Shown piece after piece: positions 1-10,865 of a DNA stretch of 64,000 nt; position 1 is the stretch's first letter; every line of letters starts with the position of its first letter. The position numbers and the translations under genes were made by a program. The notes under the pieces were generated by a model. The model had not been told where the DNA came from, did no database searches, and worked only from the letters and a program-made list of their open reading frames with translations. Source of the DNA: Ignelater luminosus (lineage: Eukaryota > Arthropoda > Insecta > Coleoptera > Elateridae); the NCBI GenBank assembly GCA_011009095.1, contig VTPC01000032.1:1-64000 (forward strand), read 5' to 3'.

Positions 1-1208
1 AAAAAAATCATTAAAAAGCTTTAACCAGAGGCAGGTTTAAAGTCACCAATTAAATCTACTTTGTTGGTTTTGATATAAAAAAATTGAATTTAAAAAGGGT
101 AAAATCTGATTAACGGTTTGTTTATTTTCGTTATTTATTGTGTTATGAAAAATTGTTTTACAAAATTTTACTGTAAAGTTTTAAAGCTTAAATGAGATTG
201 TCATTGCCTTAGTTAGTAGAATTTTTTTTAACAAAAAATTAAAACGCCTTTAAGGAGGTTCCAACGTCTGTGCAGTACCGCTATCATTGTATTGGTCCCT
301 ATTACATAATCTATTCACCGAAGTGCGGTATGATTCCGTTTTAAAGTATTCCAAGCTATTGGGCATATTTAGAAATCTTGCACGCCACGATTGTTCTCAT
401 CTGAAATGAAGCCTCAAAGGTTCCATTTGTTAAAAGGCCGAAGCTTTACTTTCCACCAAGTTACCTGCAATGACCACACTAACCTACCCAAACAAGTTAC
501 CTTGTGGATACACTAGTACACTTACTGCTCCTTCGTTGACAGACAGCTTGGCTGGCTTTCTTGTACAAAATTTTTTTGAGGAAGCTAATCTGGTTGAGGC
601 TCAAGCTTTTTGCTGTTTACCAGACCACCATCAGTGATCTAATTAGAATTACCTTTTGTACTCTACGGACAATTTTCATTCCCTCTATCTTTCTGTTTAT
701 TCTTCTAGTGCCTTCGTTGCTCTTACTTATATTCTCGTAGAATTAATCTGTTTGAAAGTTTGGATTTACTTTCCTTCAAATAACCCGCAGTGATCCACTA
801 CTTCTGACTGTCAGATTAACTTTCTTTAACATACTTATTGAGCACAGAAATATTAATTTCAATTAATCTTAACCGTCTATTCTCCTTAATCGTGCAGTCT
901 TCTTCTAACGTTTTCCATCAGCCCTTAGACAATGGCAAAATTTATTTCTGCTAACCCTAAAAAACTTCTACTCCTCAATTACTTTTAATTTTGATTGTCA
1001 TGTCTAGGTGCAAAGGTTATGTTGTCCTCTGGTGTAATGGCATAATGACAAGATGGTTCAAGACATTGTATTATCCCGAGGAGGACACCTGTTGAATAAA
1101 TCAATCTATTTTGATATACATTCACGAGTGGAACATCCTCTATGTAAGCTGTTGAAATCGCACATCACATCAATACTTAAGTTTTTTCTTCAAATTGTCA
1201 GTGTAGTC
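1..1208. other. No recognisable gene or element
   Basis: A/T-rich sequence. I see no reading frame with a familiar motif on either strand, and stops are frequent in all frames. It could be further decayed upstream or downstream sequence of the R1-type LINE that follows, but nothing shows it. Confidence 0.5.
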
Positions 1209-1231
1209 CTAGTAGTAGTAGTTGTTGTTGT
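1209..1231. repeat. Short trinucleotide microsatellite (TAG)n/(TTG)n
   Basis: Four TAG units run directly into TTG units. It lies close to the 3' end of the minus-strand LINE that follows, so it may be part of that element's tail, but this is not shown. Confidence 0.7.
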
Positions 1232-1259
1232 GAAGACTAAAGTCCAGCGAGTAGGCCTA

Positions 1260-2430
1260 CCAACTACCTCTACGACCATTTACTACCTTTTCCTCTCTTT
1301 TCCACCCGAACCTACTTGATAGGTTTTAAACCTCAGCCTCTCATAACTCTCACTTTCTCCTAGAAAGTGTAAAGATGTTTCATTGCCATTCTCACATTTA
1401 GGAGCTATTGGGTTTTCCTGTATGCTTACAAGCGAGCCTTCATAAGGTGTGGTGGCCCGTGAGGACCCCAATTAAAAGACTTTGACAAGTTAAAACCGGT
1501 TATATGGTCTTTTGCTTGGAGATAGCTACTATAGCTGGCTATAGCTTACCTTTTGAGTCTTGGGTTGAGAGTTTTGGTCCTCAGCAGGTATCCTCTGCTC
1601 CGAGTCTTTTTGTAGTCGTGAATCCAGCTGTGCCCAGGAACCCAAACGTGGCTAACCTTCTTTGCTATGACAAGTTACTCTACATGTACTCTTGAGTAAG
1701 AGAATAATTTTTTATCTTGGCTTCGTAGACCGCTTTTGATTCCACCTGACTGTCGCAGCAGATACGTATACATGTTTTGCTCTGTCATTTTCACATCTTC
1801 TCTATGTGCTACCGATAGAATGAAATAAACTCTAGCCAGAAAAAATGTGCTATCCTTTTACAAAGTAATGCAATGATCTCTCTGTATAGAAAACTAGCAA
1901 ATCCTGAGTACTTCCTATGTAGCCTTAACCGATCGTCCGCCTGTATTACCCTGTAAGTGGACAAACGCATTTTTTCCACTAACTGGAAATCCTTTTCCAA
2001 GCCAAGGTGAACCGCCGTTGCTTCCTTCCTATCCAAGTCGGGAGGTCCGGCAACCTCAAGTGCAGCCGTAGGGGTCGTCCTCATTGCATCAGTGATACTC
2101 AGACAAGCCAGCTATTTGAGAATTGGTCTCCCAGAATCTACCTACCACCTTGTAGACATGTGACTTCCTCTAAGTACCGTACAATATGGCTTCCTCCAAA
2201 CCTTCTGTTTGTTTTTTCTCTTGGTAGAGAGAATTACTTCAGTCTAAGATGGATTGACGAAAACGTTATTATTACACCATTTTTCAATGATTCTGGGGTC
2301 CATTTGTATTTGGTCGCAGACGACGCGACACTGAGAAGGCAACCAGTGACTAACACTAGCCCGTTCTCTGCATATATCTGAGCATCAAAGCCGTTCGCTG
2401 TTAAGCGCTTCAAAAGGCTATCCATGTTTA
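1260..2430 (-). mobile_element. Decayed R1-clade LINE, 3' part of ORF2
   Basis: Read on the minus strand, about 2425-2234 gives GFDAQIYAENGLVLVTG, the core of an R1-type reverse transcriptase in which the catalytic YADD has become YAEN. Downstream, near 2200-2090, fragments such as EVTCLQGGR match the stretch after the RT core where R1 elements carry EVKYLG. Around 1600-1500 an out-of-frame segment resembles the RNase H domain (GPKLS). At 1440-1300 PKCENGNETSLHFLGESES is the typical C-terminal CCHC-like block of R1 elements, where HFLCEC is expected; the Cys has changed to Gly. The coding frame switches several times, so the copy is dead. The 5' part (ORF1, endonuclease, most of the RT) is absent. 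The clade assignment rests on my recall of the family. Confidence 0.75.
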
Positions 2431-3985
2431 TACATTAAAGATGGAGTGAAAGGCACCTGCTCTGAAGGTAGCCTTCCTGCACCGTCATGTCTACATGGTA
2501 GTCTCCTAGAGCAACTTTAACACTTCTTACTTCTGGTGCAGACTAATCATAGATATTTATAAATATTTGCACAACATTAAATCAAGCATTCGCTCAATTA
2601 GATTGTAAATACTCTTTCTTTTAAGACATATAATAATGCAAGTGATCTCAAAAATCTAACTGGCATTAAAAGTCAAGGGACTGAAGTAATTCTATTTTCA
2701 ACGTCAACTTCAGAATTTCAGTTTTAGAACTAGTATACTTCCTTTGTTAATCTGCCTCTCTTTTGAGGCTGCAGCCCGAGTGCTGCGCACGCGCTTACAA
2801 CTGCCCTGTAAGTTTTGATAGGTTAGAGATGAGATAATAACGGTACATGCGGAATTTAACGCGAAGTATCAAGTACTTATGGAGAATACAAGTCTCTTTC
2901 AAAGTTTTAGATCGTGCAGCTAGTATTTAATTGGTGTCGCAGAGAACATTTTAGAGTTTTTCGTTTTGTGTGCTTTCAAGAGGATCCTCGCATGCTTAAA
3001 CAAGTTTTTATAAATGAGGTACATTACGTAGACAATTAGACTGCATCCTACATGTCAGAGGAAAGGATGTAGATACACCAGTACATCCTTGTTCATTAGA
3101 ACACTTTGATGCTCGACTACAAAGAATGAGCTCAAAAGCAAATTCTTTTGCAACAAAAAGAGGATTTGACTTCTGAACATACTCCTGGGGTTTTCTTTAA
3201 CATAGAGCACTAACAATCAGTTCTGTTTGACAGAATTCTGCATCAGTGTTGCGTGTCTCCCGAAAGGGTCAAGACGTCGTATAGTTAAATAATCAATCCA
3301 CTAATCCAGTCAAGGAAGGAAAGGCTTTGAATCTCAAGACACTCGTCGCTTCAGCAGTCGTTTTTCCTGTATTTTTGGATGGACTGGTTTCGATTCCCTA
3401 GATTTAGAACACGCACCGCAGATTATGACCATTTAGTCACAAGGTAACTAGCGGAAGCTTCCGTGGGCAAATTTCTCAAAGTACAAAACGTGGGTGTTGT
3501 TATTCTGGAAAAAACTGTTTTTCATCATCAACAAGGATTATGTCGATCAGTGAGATTATTCAACAACAGATAACATCAACGACTCATTAATAAAAACTCA
3601 TCAAGAAGAGAAAGAAGATAGATCTCCTGGAAATTATCGAATAATATAGTGAAGGTGGGAAACATGCGTAAACTGAATCTTTATGCAGAAACTGATAACT
3701 TGGAACAATAGAACAATCTCAAATGGAGTTACAAGTTGATGAGACAATATTTAGCGTGAAGGAATCGAATGAAAATTAAGGAAAGCCTAAAAGAGGATGG
3801 TTGATACATTCTTCAATAAATTCTGTATTGTATACTTTACAAATATCTAGAGGTTTGGACCTGTAAAGGCTGGAGTCAAGGTGAATACAGAATGGATTTA
3901 TTTAGTTCACGGATGCGTGACAGTGAAAACCAACAGGGATATCTTCACTGTGGGATCTCTTTTTGTGATCTTATCTAGAAAATTG
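2431..3985. other. No recognisable gene
   Basis: Mixed-composition sequence with stops in all frames. The last few hundred bases may be a very decayed upstream part of the LINE fragment that follows, because that fragment lacks its upstream RT half, but I could not recognise endonuclease or RT motifs here. Confidence 0.4.
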
Positions 3986-3989
3986 CGTC

Positions 3990-4700
3990 TTTCAAACACC
4001 TGGCTGCTGTGCAGCTACACAATGAAAACAACTATGGAAATTAACAAAATTTAGTTGATATTAAAACACTGACTGCAACTCTTTTTAGTTACATCCGCAG
4101 GGATCAAATTTAGGCCCACTCTCATTCACACCGTTTACGGACGATACACTTCAGAACGTCATAATATTTTCTAACTGTTTACTTTACGCGGATGATCTTA
4201 AGATTTCACCAGAATAAATGCAGTTGAACAATGTCGAGAACTGTAGTCGGGGTTGATCTCAGACGTTAAACCAAATTCAAGAACAATTGCATCAGAAATA
4301 TCGACAGGATACCATTCAACATCTGGGCATGTGTTAACATTCGACTCAGTCTTAAAAGAAGGCAAATTCAAAAGAAGAATTTTGAAGATTGCAGCAATCA
4401 TGAACCTTCTTCGTTATATATTTATTGGTAGGTCTTGATTTTAAGGTACATATCCGAGCATAGAAGCCGGCAAGCTGGCAAATTGGCTCACACAAAGACA
4501 TATTTATGAGGAAAGACTAACTTTCAAGCAAAAAATCATCTTAGTAGTTTAGTCTTGATGTTAGAGCTATATGCAAACATATTTTGTCACTATTAAAGTG
4601 AATTCGGCACTGAAGGCACGATTGCCTAACCGTGATCTAGAAAATGTGATATGCGAATACCATTCGAATGTAAAAAATGCTCAAATAAAAAACATCTCGG
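3990..4700 (+). mobile_element. Decayed Jockey/CR1-like LINE, RT core fragment
   Basis: On the plus strand GSNLGP-like and then LLYADDLKIFTRI can be read after small frame changes. The YADD catalytic box is at 4185-4196. It is followed by NAVEQCREL, typical of the RT palm-thumb segment in Jockey/CR1-type LINEs (LLYADDLKI..I....DC..LQ.DL). Downstream, up to about 4700, only scattered resemblance remains. Neither the 5' nor the 3' end can be defined and no target duplication is visible. The fragment is inactive, with several frame changes. Confidence 0.7.
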
Positions 4701-4929
4701 GAATAATTTATACTCAGCGTCCCTAATCGCGTGTTTTATGCATTAACATCGCCCAACTCCCTAAATATACGACTACAAAGTGGTTCTGCTTTATATTATC
4801 GAAAACCTGTTGCTTCCGTAATTTAAAAAACACCGCGCCTAATGCGCCTACTGACGCGTCGGTTTATGTATAAAACGACTTGCATCTAAAGTAAGCTACA
4901 TCTAAAAAAGCTAATAATATCGTCACATT

Positions 4930-5383
4930 TTTGATGTTACAACAACAATGAACTTTGATTGATGACACTGCTTGTTGCTGTTAGTGTTGATGCTGCTGTT
5001 GAGTGAGTTGATTGAAGTCCAACTGAGCCTTTTCTAGAGGCTGCTGGCTGGTTGGTAAACTGGAGGCACTGAGAATCTATCAGAAGCCAATAAGTGAGTA
5101 AACGTTAAAGAAGCGCTGAAGGCGAAGGACTATTGCAGAAGTCTGTTCAGTGCAGTGATTGAATATTAGATGGTGAAATGAGAATCATCAACAAGAGAAC
5201 GCGCAGCAGGATCCGGAAGTAAATAATGAAATAATGATGGTATTGGAAGGCTGACGCAAAGCAAACAAAACGAAACCAACCGTTAACTGTGGTTCTAACT
5301 TTTTGGATGAGTTCGTTCAGTCGGGATAACCTGGACCTCGGACCTAAGACAGCATCTGATCAACTTTAAGTTACGTTGAAGTG
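4930..5383. other. GC-normal stretch before a candidate start codon, function unknown
   Basis: The composition is less A/T-biased than in the flanks, with purine-rich tracts. It could be the 5' UTR or promoter-proximal part of the candidate exon that follows, or an unrecognised repeat. I see no TATA box that would decide this. Confidence 0.25.
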
Positions 5384-5537
5384 ATGTCAAATGGCAGGAA
5401 GGATAATGAAGTGAAAAAGCCATCGTCAGATGGTAATGGAATTGTAGTCATAGCGAGCCCGTTGAAACGTGAATATTGGACAGCACACGTTGGAGAATCG
5501 AGTACTTTGTCACGCCTGGAGAGCTTTTCTAGGATTT
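5384..5537 (+). CDS. Candidate first coding exon, unidentified
   Basis: The ATG at 5384 opens a frame of about 51 codons (MSNGRKDNEVKK at the start, ESSTLSRLESFSRI at the end), reaching a plausible splice donor GTAAGA at 5538. The frame stays open to 5608 without splicing. The peptide is polar with mixed charge and has no domain that I recognise. Base composition is closer to coding than in the surroundings. There is no matching acceptor or downstream exon in the window, and a minus-strand frame is also open over the same bases, so this may be chance. Alternatives are the ORF1 start of a LINE or plain noise. Confidence 0.2.
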
Positions 5538-5609
5538 GTAAGACTTCGTTGGCTTGCATGGCTCATCATATTTCGACGATCTATTGCAGAAACAACCTGA
5601 AAAGGTAGA

Positions 5610-6029
5610 TAACGATAAGAGTCGCACTTTCTCATTACGTCTTAAGTCTTCTGCACAACAACAAGCGGCTTTTTATAGCCCAGGATAGAATTCTGCTGTG
5701 GGTGGGGCCGTAATTTTCTAGTTTTGTCAGGCACAAGCTTTTTTTTAAGGTTGGGCATAGACTTCTAGAGTTTTTATTTAATTAGATATTCATTTTGATT
5801 TTTCTGGGTCTTCTTTTTCTTTCCCTATAGTATCTACTGAAACTTCCATTATCGACCTTTAAATACTTAATTATTAACTCTTGAGTTTTGGACGGTTTGG
5901 GTTCGAATCTTTGAGCAATACCACGTTCGAGCGGCGTATTGGAATAAGTGTTAAACTGCATTATTGTATAAATTGTAGAAAGAGCTTTTAGACAACTGCT
6001 AGTTGATGATTGGTACATAAAAAAGAATA
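5610..6029. other. No recognisable gene
   Basis: A/T-rich, no motif seen. A minus-strand frame of 78 codons (6018-5782) has no recognisable domain and looks like chance. Confidence 0.4.
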
Positions 6030-7975
6030 AAGCTGTTTACTTAAGATAGTTGAAACGGTCGAATAACAGTAAAAAAGATGAATTCTACAAAAGGTAATAG
6101 ATGATGTAAGTGAAGAGATTATAGTCATAAGTAACCTAAACGGAGGATAGGGAAAAATAAGAGAGGACTAGAGGAATGAGAAGCAGTTCAGAATGAAAAT
6201 GTTGAAAGAATTATAGAAAAAAAGTAAAAACGAAAAAATAAAGTTACAAACTGAAGAACATAGAAACAAGAAGCAAATACCAAGAGGAACTATAAAAACT
6301 CTTAATGAAATAAGTTCAAGCCAACAAAAGCCGACTGATTGGGAAATGTTTAAATGTGTGGTACCGTTACGATCAAAAAAGATAAGGTCAAAAGGATAGA
6401 ATGGCGGAATGAAGATATCAGACGCATGGTAAAAGAGAAGAAAAGAAAATGAAAGAAATACTTGGTCACAAGAATTGAAACTGATTGTGAAGAATACAGG
6501 AAAATAAGAAAATAAAAATAAAAAAGGCAAAAAACCTAACTTGGAAAAAATTCAGAAACAGATTGAGAGACTGTTTTAAAGTAAATCAAAAAAGGTTCTT
6601 TAACATTATGAAAAACATAAGTAACAAGAAGAATCACACTTTCCAAAAAATTAAGAATAAGGAAGGTAAAATACTAACAGTCAAAGAAGATAGAAACAAT
6701 AGTTCCAAAAATTACCCATAAACGAGAAAATCTAACCAGGAGAAGGTCAGGAAACATCAACAGCACCAACAGACGAACATGAAGAAATGGAACTTAGGAT
6801 ACAGAACGTTGAAGAAGCTGTCAAGGACCTAAAGATAGGAAAATCTGCAGGAATAGATAACATTACACCGGAGGAGACAGCAGGAATTGTAACAACTACA
6901 GCGGAATATCACTTATTAGTAGACCGGGAAAAATATATGCAAGGCTGCTAGAGAAAAGGATCGCAAAACAAGTCGATCAAGAAGAAGCGCAATGCGACTT
7001 TAGAAAACAGAGAAGAACTCAAGACCTGATATTTACAATGAGACAAACTGGAGAGAAACCAATAAAAAACAACAAGGACACACATATATGCTACATAGAT
7101 TTAGAGAAAGCCTTTGACAGGCTGAAGAGGACAAAAATATGGAACAGTTTATATAAGAAAGTGGTTAAAAGCCTACAATGACAACTGTATGGTGAGGGTC
7201 AGACATGAACATGGGGAGGAGTAAGACAAGGTTGCAACCTCAATCCTCTGCTGTTCACTCAGGTAATAAACGATGTAATGAAAGACGCTAAGCCAGAACT
7301 AATAGATTACCTCGTAGGATATAGAAAGTTACAAGCCGTAGAAATCAACGAGCTGGTATTTGCAGAATGAAGCAAAACAAAAACAATGATAATAGCCAAT
7401 CAAAAAAAGGGAACACCAAATATATGTAAAGGGAATAAACTGAGAGCAAGTGAAAAAATACAAATATCTAAGAACATAAAAATTATATAGAAGAGGAAAT
7501 AAATAAGAGAGCAATAAGAACAACGTTTATGGCAAAAAATCAAATATCACAAGTTCAGAATAAAACAAGAAGGAAGTTGAACGCAGCTGAAATGTGGTTT
7601 CTGAAACAAATAAGCAACAAAACGAGAAGAGACAAAATCTGCAACGAGGAAATCAAAAGAGTACTAAACATAATCCCAATAGCAAAAACAAGTGAAGAGG
7701 GACAATTGGGATGGTATGGGCGCTTAGTAAAAATGCAAGAGAGAAGAATATCCAAGAAAGTCTATGAAGCGAAAGAAACAGAAAGACGAGGAAAGGGGAG
7801 GGCAAGACGAACTTAGGGGCAAGACATCAAGGATTACTTAACGAGAAAGAATGTTAGATGGGAGTAAGCCAGAAAAAGTAGGAAAGCATCTGCAAGAAGA
7901 AACTTAACCCCGACAGCCTTAGGTCTAACGGCAGATAGGTTCAACGCTTAAGTAAGTAAGTAAGTAAAATACTTA
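6030..7975 (+). mobile_element. Decayed LINE with endonuclease remnant, RT and C-terminal region
   Basis: Domains are read in order on the plus strand. At about 6105-6165 there is an endonuclease-like segment (SNLNGG.GKNKRGLEE, where GDFNGR is expected). At 6800-6890 the start of the RT reads NVEEAVKDLKIGKSAGID. At 7090-7125 RT motif A reads CYIDLEKAFDR. At 7210-7260 RT motif B reads GVRQGCNLNPLLF. At 7340-7370 motif C is eroded to LVFAE. From 7529 to 7816 a 95-codon frame is the post-RT tail (RRDKICNEEIKRVLNIIPI, LGWYGRLVKMQERR), a block shared by RTE/CR1/L2-type LINEs. The element ends near 7920-7970 with LTADRFNA and a (TAAG)n tract, a likely 3' tail. It has several frame changes. Its clade could be RTE, L2 or CR1-like. 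It lies directly against a mariner fragment. Confidence 0.85.
7949..7968 (+). repeat. (TAAG)n tract, probable LINE 3' tail
   Basis: Five perfect or near-perfect TAAG units follow the last coding block of the LINE. Short tandem tails at the 3' end are known in several non-LTR retrotransposon clades, so this marks its 3' boundary and shows the insertion was plus-oriented. Confidence 0.7.
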
Positions 7976-7980
7976 ATTCA

Positions 7981-8348
7981 TCATGACAATGAGAGTGTGC
8001 ATACAGCACAACAAACTGTAGACTTTTTGACCAGTGAATACATCACATTAATAACTCATTGCCCACATTTGCTTGATTTACCTCCTAATGACTTCTTTTT
8101 ATTTCCAAAAATCAAAAATAAAATGCGTGGCGAGTGCTTTTCATTTCCTGAAGAGGCAAAGCATTTAAATCACTTGTTTCGGAGGTACCTCGTTCAGAGT
8201 GGAGAAAATATTTTGAAGGTTAGTTTCTTTGAATGCAAAAGTGTACCGATGTTAGGGGCGAATATTTTGAGAAGCAATAGAGCGACTTGCATAGCGTAAT
8301 GTGTGTTTTGTTTTACATTTTCCGCAAATTTTAGCAGTGCCCCTCGTA
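7981..8348 (+). mobile_element. mariner transposon, 3' part with right terminal repeat
   Basis: HDNESVHTAQQTVDFLTSEY from about 7984 is the segment around the second catalytic Asp of mariner transposases. It is followed by a changed YSPDLAPNDFFLFPKIKN block (here HLLDLPPNDFFLFPKIKN). After one frame change, the C-terminus SEVPRSEWRKYFEG and then GEYFEKQ stop (TAG at 8278-8280) is intact in wording. The 3' end carries a probable inverted terminal repeat: on the minus strand from 8348 it begins TACGAGGGGCACTGC, which resembles mariner ends beginning TACGAGGG next to a TA target. The N-terminal two thirds and the left end are missing; the upstream LINE abuts the break. Confidence 0.85.
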
Positions 8349-10865
8349 CTTTACAGCATTAAAAAAATTCTGGAGAAAACATCTAGATTTTCCTTTCTGG
8401 ACACAGATACGATTCCAATCCGAATCAAAAGTAACTGTAGCCTTTTTGATTTCAAAACGTAACTGCATGGCACTTGTTTTGCTGTTATATAGTTCATTAA
8501 GATGCCTCTGGACAGCTTTAAACTAAAACAGGTCTTACTTTTGAACTTCCCTGATTTGATTGATTTCTTACCTTAACAGAGCTGTATATACCCAGGAATT
8601 TATTTATTTAAACTTGGGGCATCTGTTTCACTCCATTATACCAGCATAAATTTGGACATAGTCAAGATAATGTTTTTCGAATGCAGTCGTCCTGGCAATC
8701 TTACTTTTGTAACACTGTAATTTTGTTTTTTCATTTAAATGTTTTATGATTTTAGTCCAGTCTTATTAGTTGTGGGGATTATGCTTCTAAAAGTTTTGAT
8801 TTTATTATTTCCGTCCCAAAATCATTTGTAAAAATTTTATGTCTATAGAAGAACGACGCATTTAGCAAGAAATTATTTTAAGACAACTTGTAAAAGTTTT
8901 GCTGTTTTGCAGTCACGTAAACTTTATGGTTGCATATCATGTAAATTTGTTCATTCAGCTGTAAAACTAGTGCTAATAAAATAAAAATTATTTTATTCTG
9001 TTCATAAAATACATGCTAGTGAATTTTACTACTTTACTATAAGTAAAATTAAATGTTCCACCATAAAACTGCACCACGAATTTAGAGGTATAGATTTTAA
9101 GTTTTACAATGTAAAGTGGTAAAATCAAACAAATCAAACAAATCTTACTTATTGGTTAGGGCGCTTTTCAAGATAAAAAACTTGCTGGCAAAGTTATGCT
9201 TTGTTCTTCTATTTGCAGCTCTTCAAATAAATGTGACATTTTTAAAGTTGTCAGAACAGAAAGCAGTTAAAAAATTATAATCAAATACATCAGAGTGTTC
9301 AAGAATATTAATGGTTTTTAGCGTCCCATACTTTGAGGATCTATTGTTGGAAATGGACTTGAGTTAAATTAAAGCTTCTGTAATAATTATGTTCAGTAAT
9401 TACGCCCACAGCCTGTAAAAAACCCACTTTAAATATACCAAAAAGGATGACCTCAGTATCAATGAGTATTTTTAAGTGAAATATTGAATATTGATATATA
9501 ATTTTTAAAACTTTCCATTCATTTCGAAGCGCCCCACGCTATATATTTAGTCCTAATAAGAAATCGTTGATAAATGATCATCAAAAAAGTTCTCCTCGTT
9601 CTTTGAAGTTTGCAAATCAAAGTAAAAACCTCTCAAAGTTATGAATCGTAAATCAAATCTCCAAATGTCATTGAAAACTATGCTAACACATGCTCTTATT
9701 ATTGTAACTTTTTTTCGTATTTCTACAAAAATATTCATTACCATTACTATCCTTTGTTATAGATTTACATTGAGTGGTTAGCATTACAGAGTGAATAAAA
9801 AGGGTGAATTGGATTTTAATTATAAATCGAGTTAAAAATAAACCTAAAAGTACTAAATATAATGTTAATTGAATTAAAAATACAACTTCAAATGAATCAA
9901 CGTTTGACATCTCAGGAGATATTTTAGTGGGCGTCCTAAAATAGAAACGCCCACGTTGTTTGTTCTTTTTGATCAAAAATAAAATAAAAATTTCAGATGT
10001 CAATTTTATTGCACTACATAAAATATTTCTACATCGAAATCAAGTTTATTAAAGAACGACCTTTTAAAGAGTATAAGCAATTAAGTTCTCTATTATTTTC
10101 TTCATAATAGAATGAAAATAAATCTTACAAAGTACTTAGAATTGAAAAACAGAAAATTTGCCAATTACTTTTGTAAATCAAAAATTTTAGTGAGTTTCAA
10201 AAGAAGTTTCAAAAACACCTGTTAAGAGCCACTAAATTAACTCTATTGAACTATATGTACAAAACCAGCTTTTTATTTCCGCAAAGAAAAACCTGTTGTT
10301 TCAAATAAAAAAAAGATTTAAATCAAAACTTTAGCATTAATCAGTATTGAATCAGTTCTTAATAATAAATTAAATTAGAAACACAAGGAATACTTGATTT
10401 TTTAGTAATTAAATTGTTGTTAAATAAAACTGTTTGCGTTGCACGTTAGATAAAATAAAAATAAAGCAAATTACAAATATTGATTAATGCCGGAATTTCC
10501 CCGTATAAAAAGATAAACTTAATTATATTTTCTAAATTATAGCTTAGCTTCGACTAGAAAACTTATCACGAACGGCAAGCGCACCAGTTCGGCTATCGTA
10601 ATAATGACATTTCGAAAATGAGATTGGAGACAACAACATAATATATTGTTCTATTAATTACGGCTAAACGATAAAGATCAACAAAGCCAATTATCACAAC
10701 AGAACGCAGGACGAAACATAATTATGAGGAAAGGTCGCATAATTATATTCTAGTGAACAACTAATAAAGATGAAACACGGCTTAAAAATAGATCCTCTAA
10801 TATGGATATTTTTATACTTTTTGAATTTAAATCAATTTAAATTAATTGCTTTTAAGAAACAGCAA
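8349..10865. other. No recognisable gene; A/T-rich
   Basis: About 2.5 kb with only short chance frames (the longest is 106 codons on the minus strand, 10003-9683, with no domain). Composition is strongly A/T-rich with many homopolymer runs. No inverted repeats or tandem arrays caught my eye. Confidence 0.5.

Noticed and set aside
5895-5925. GGGTTCGAATC-like word recalling a tRNA B box
   Set aside because: No A box or cloverleaf at the right distance on either strand.
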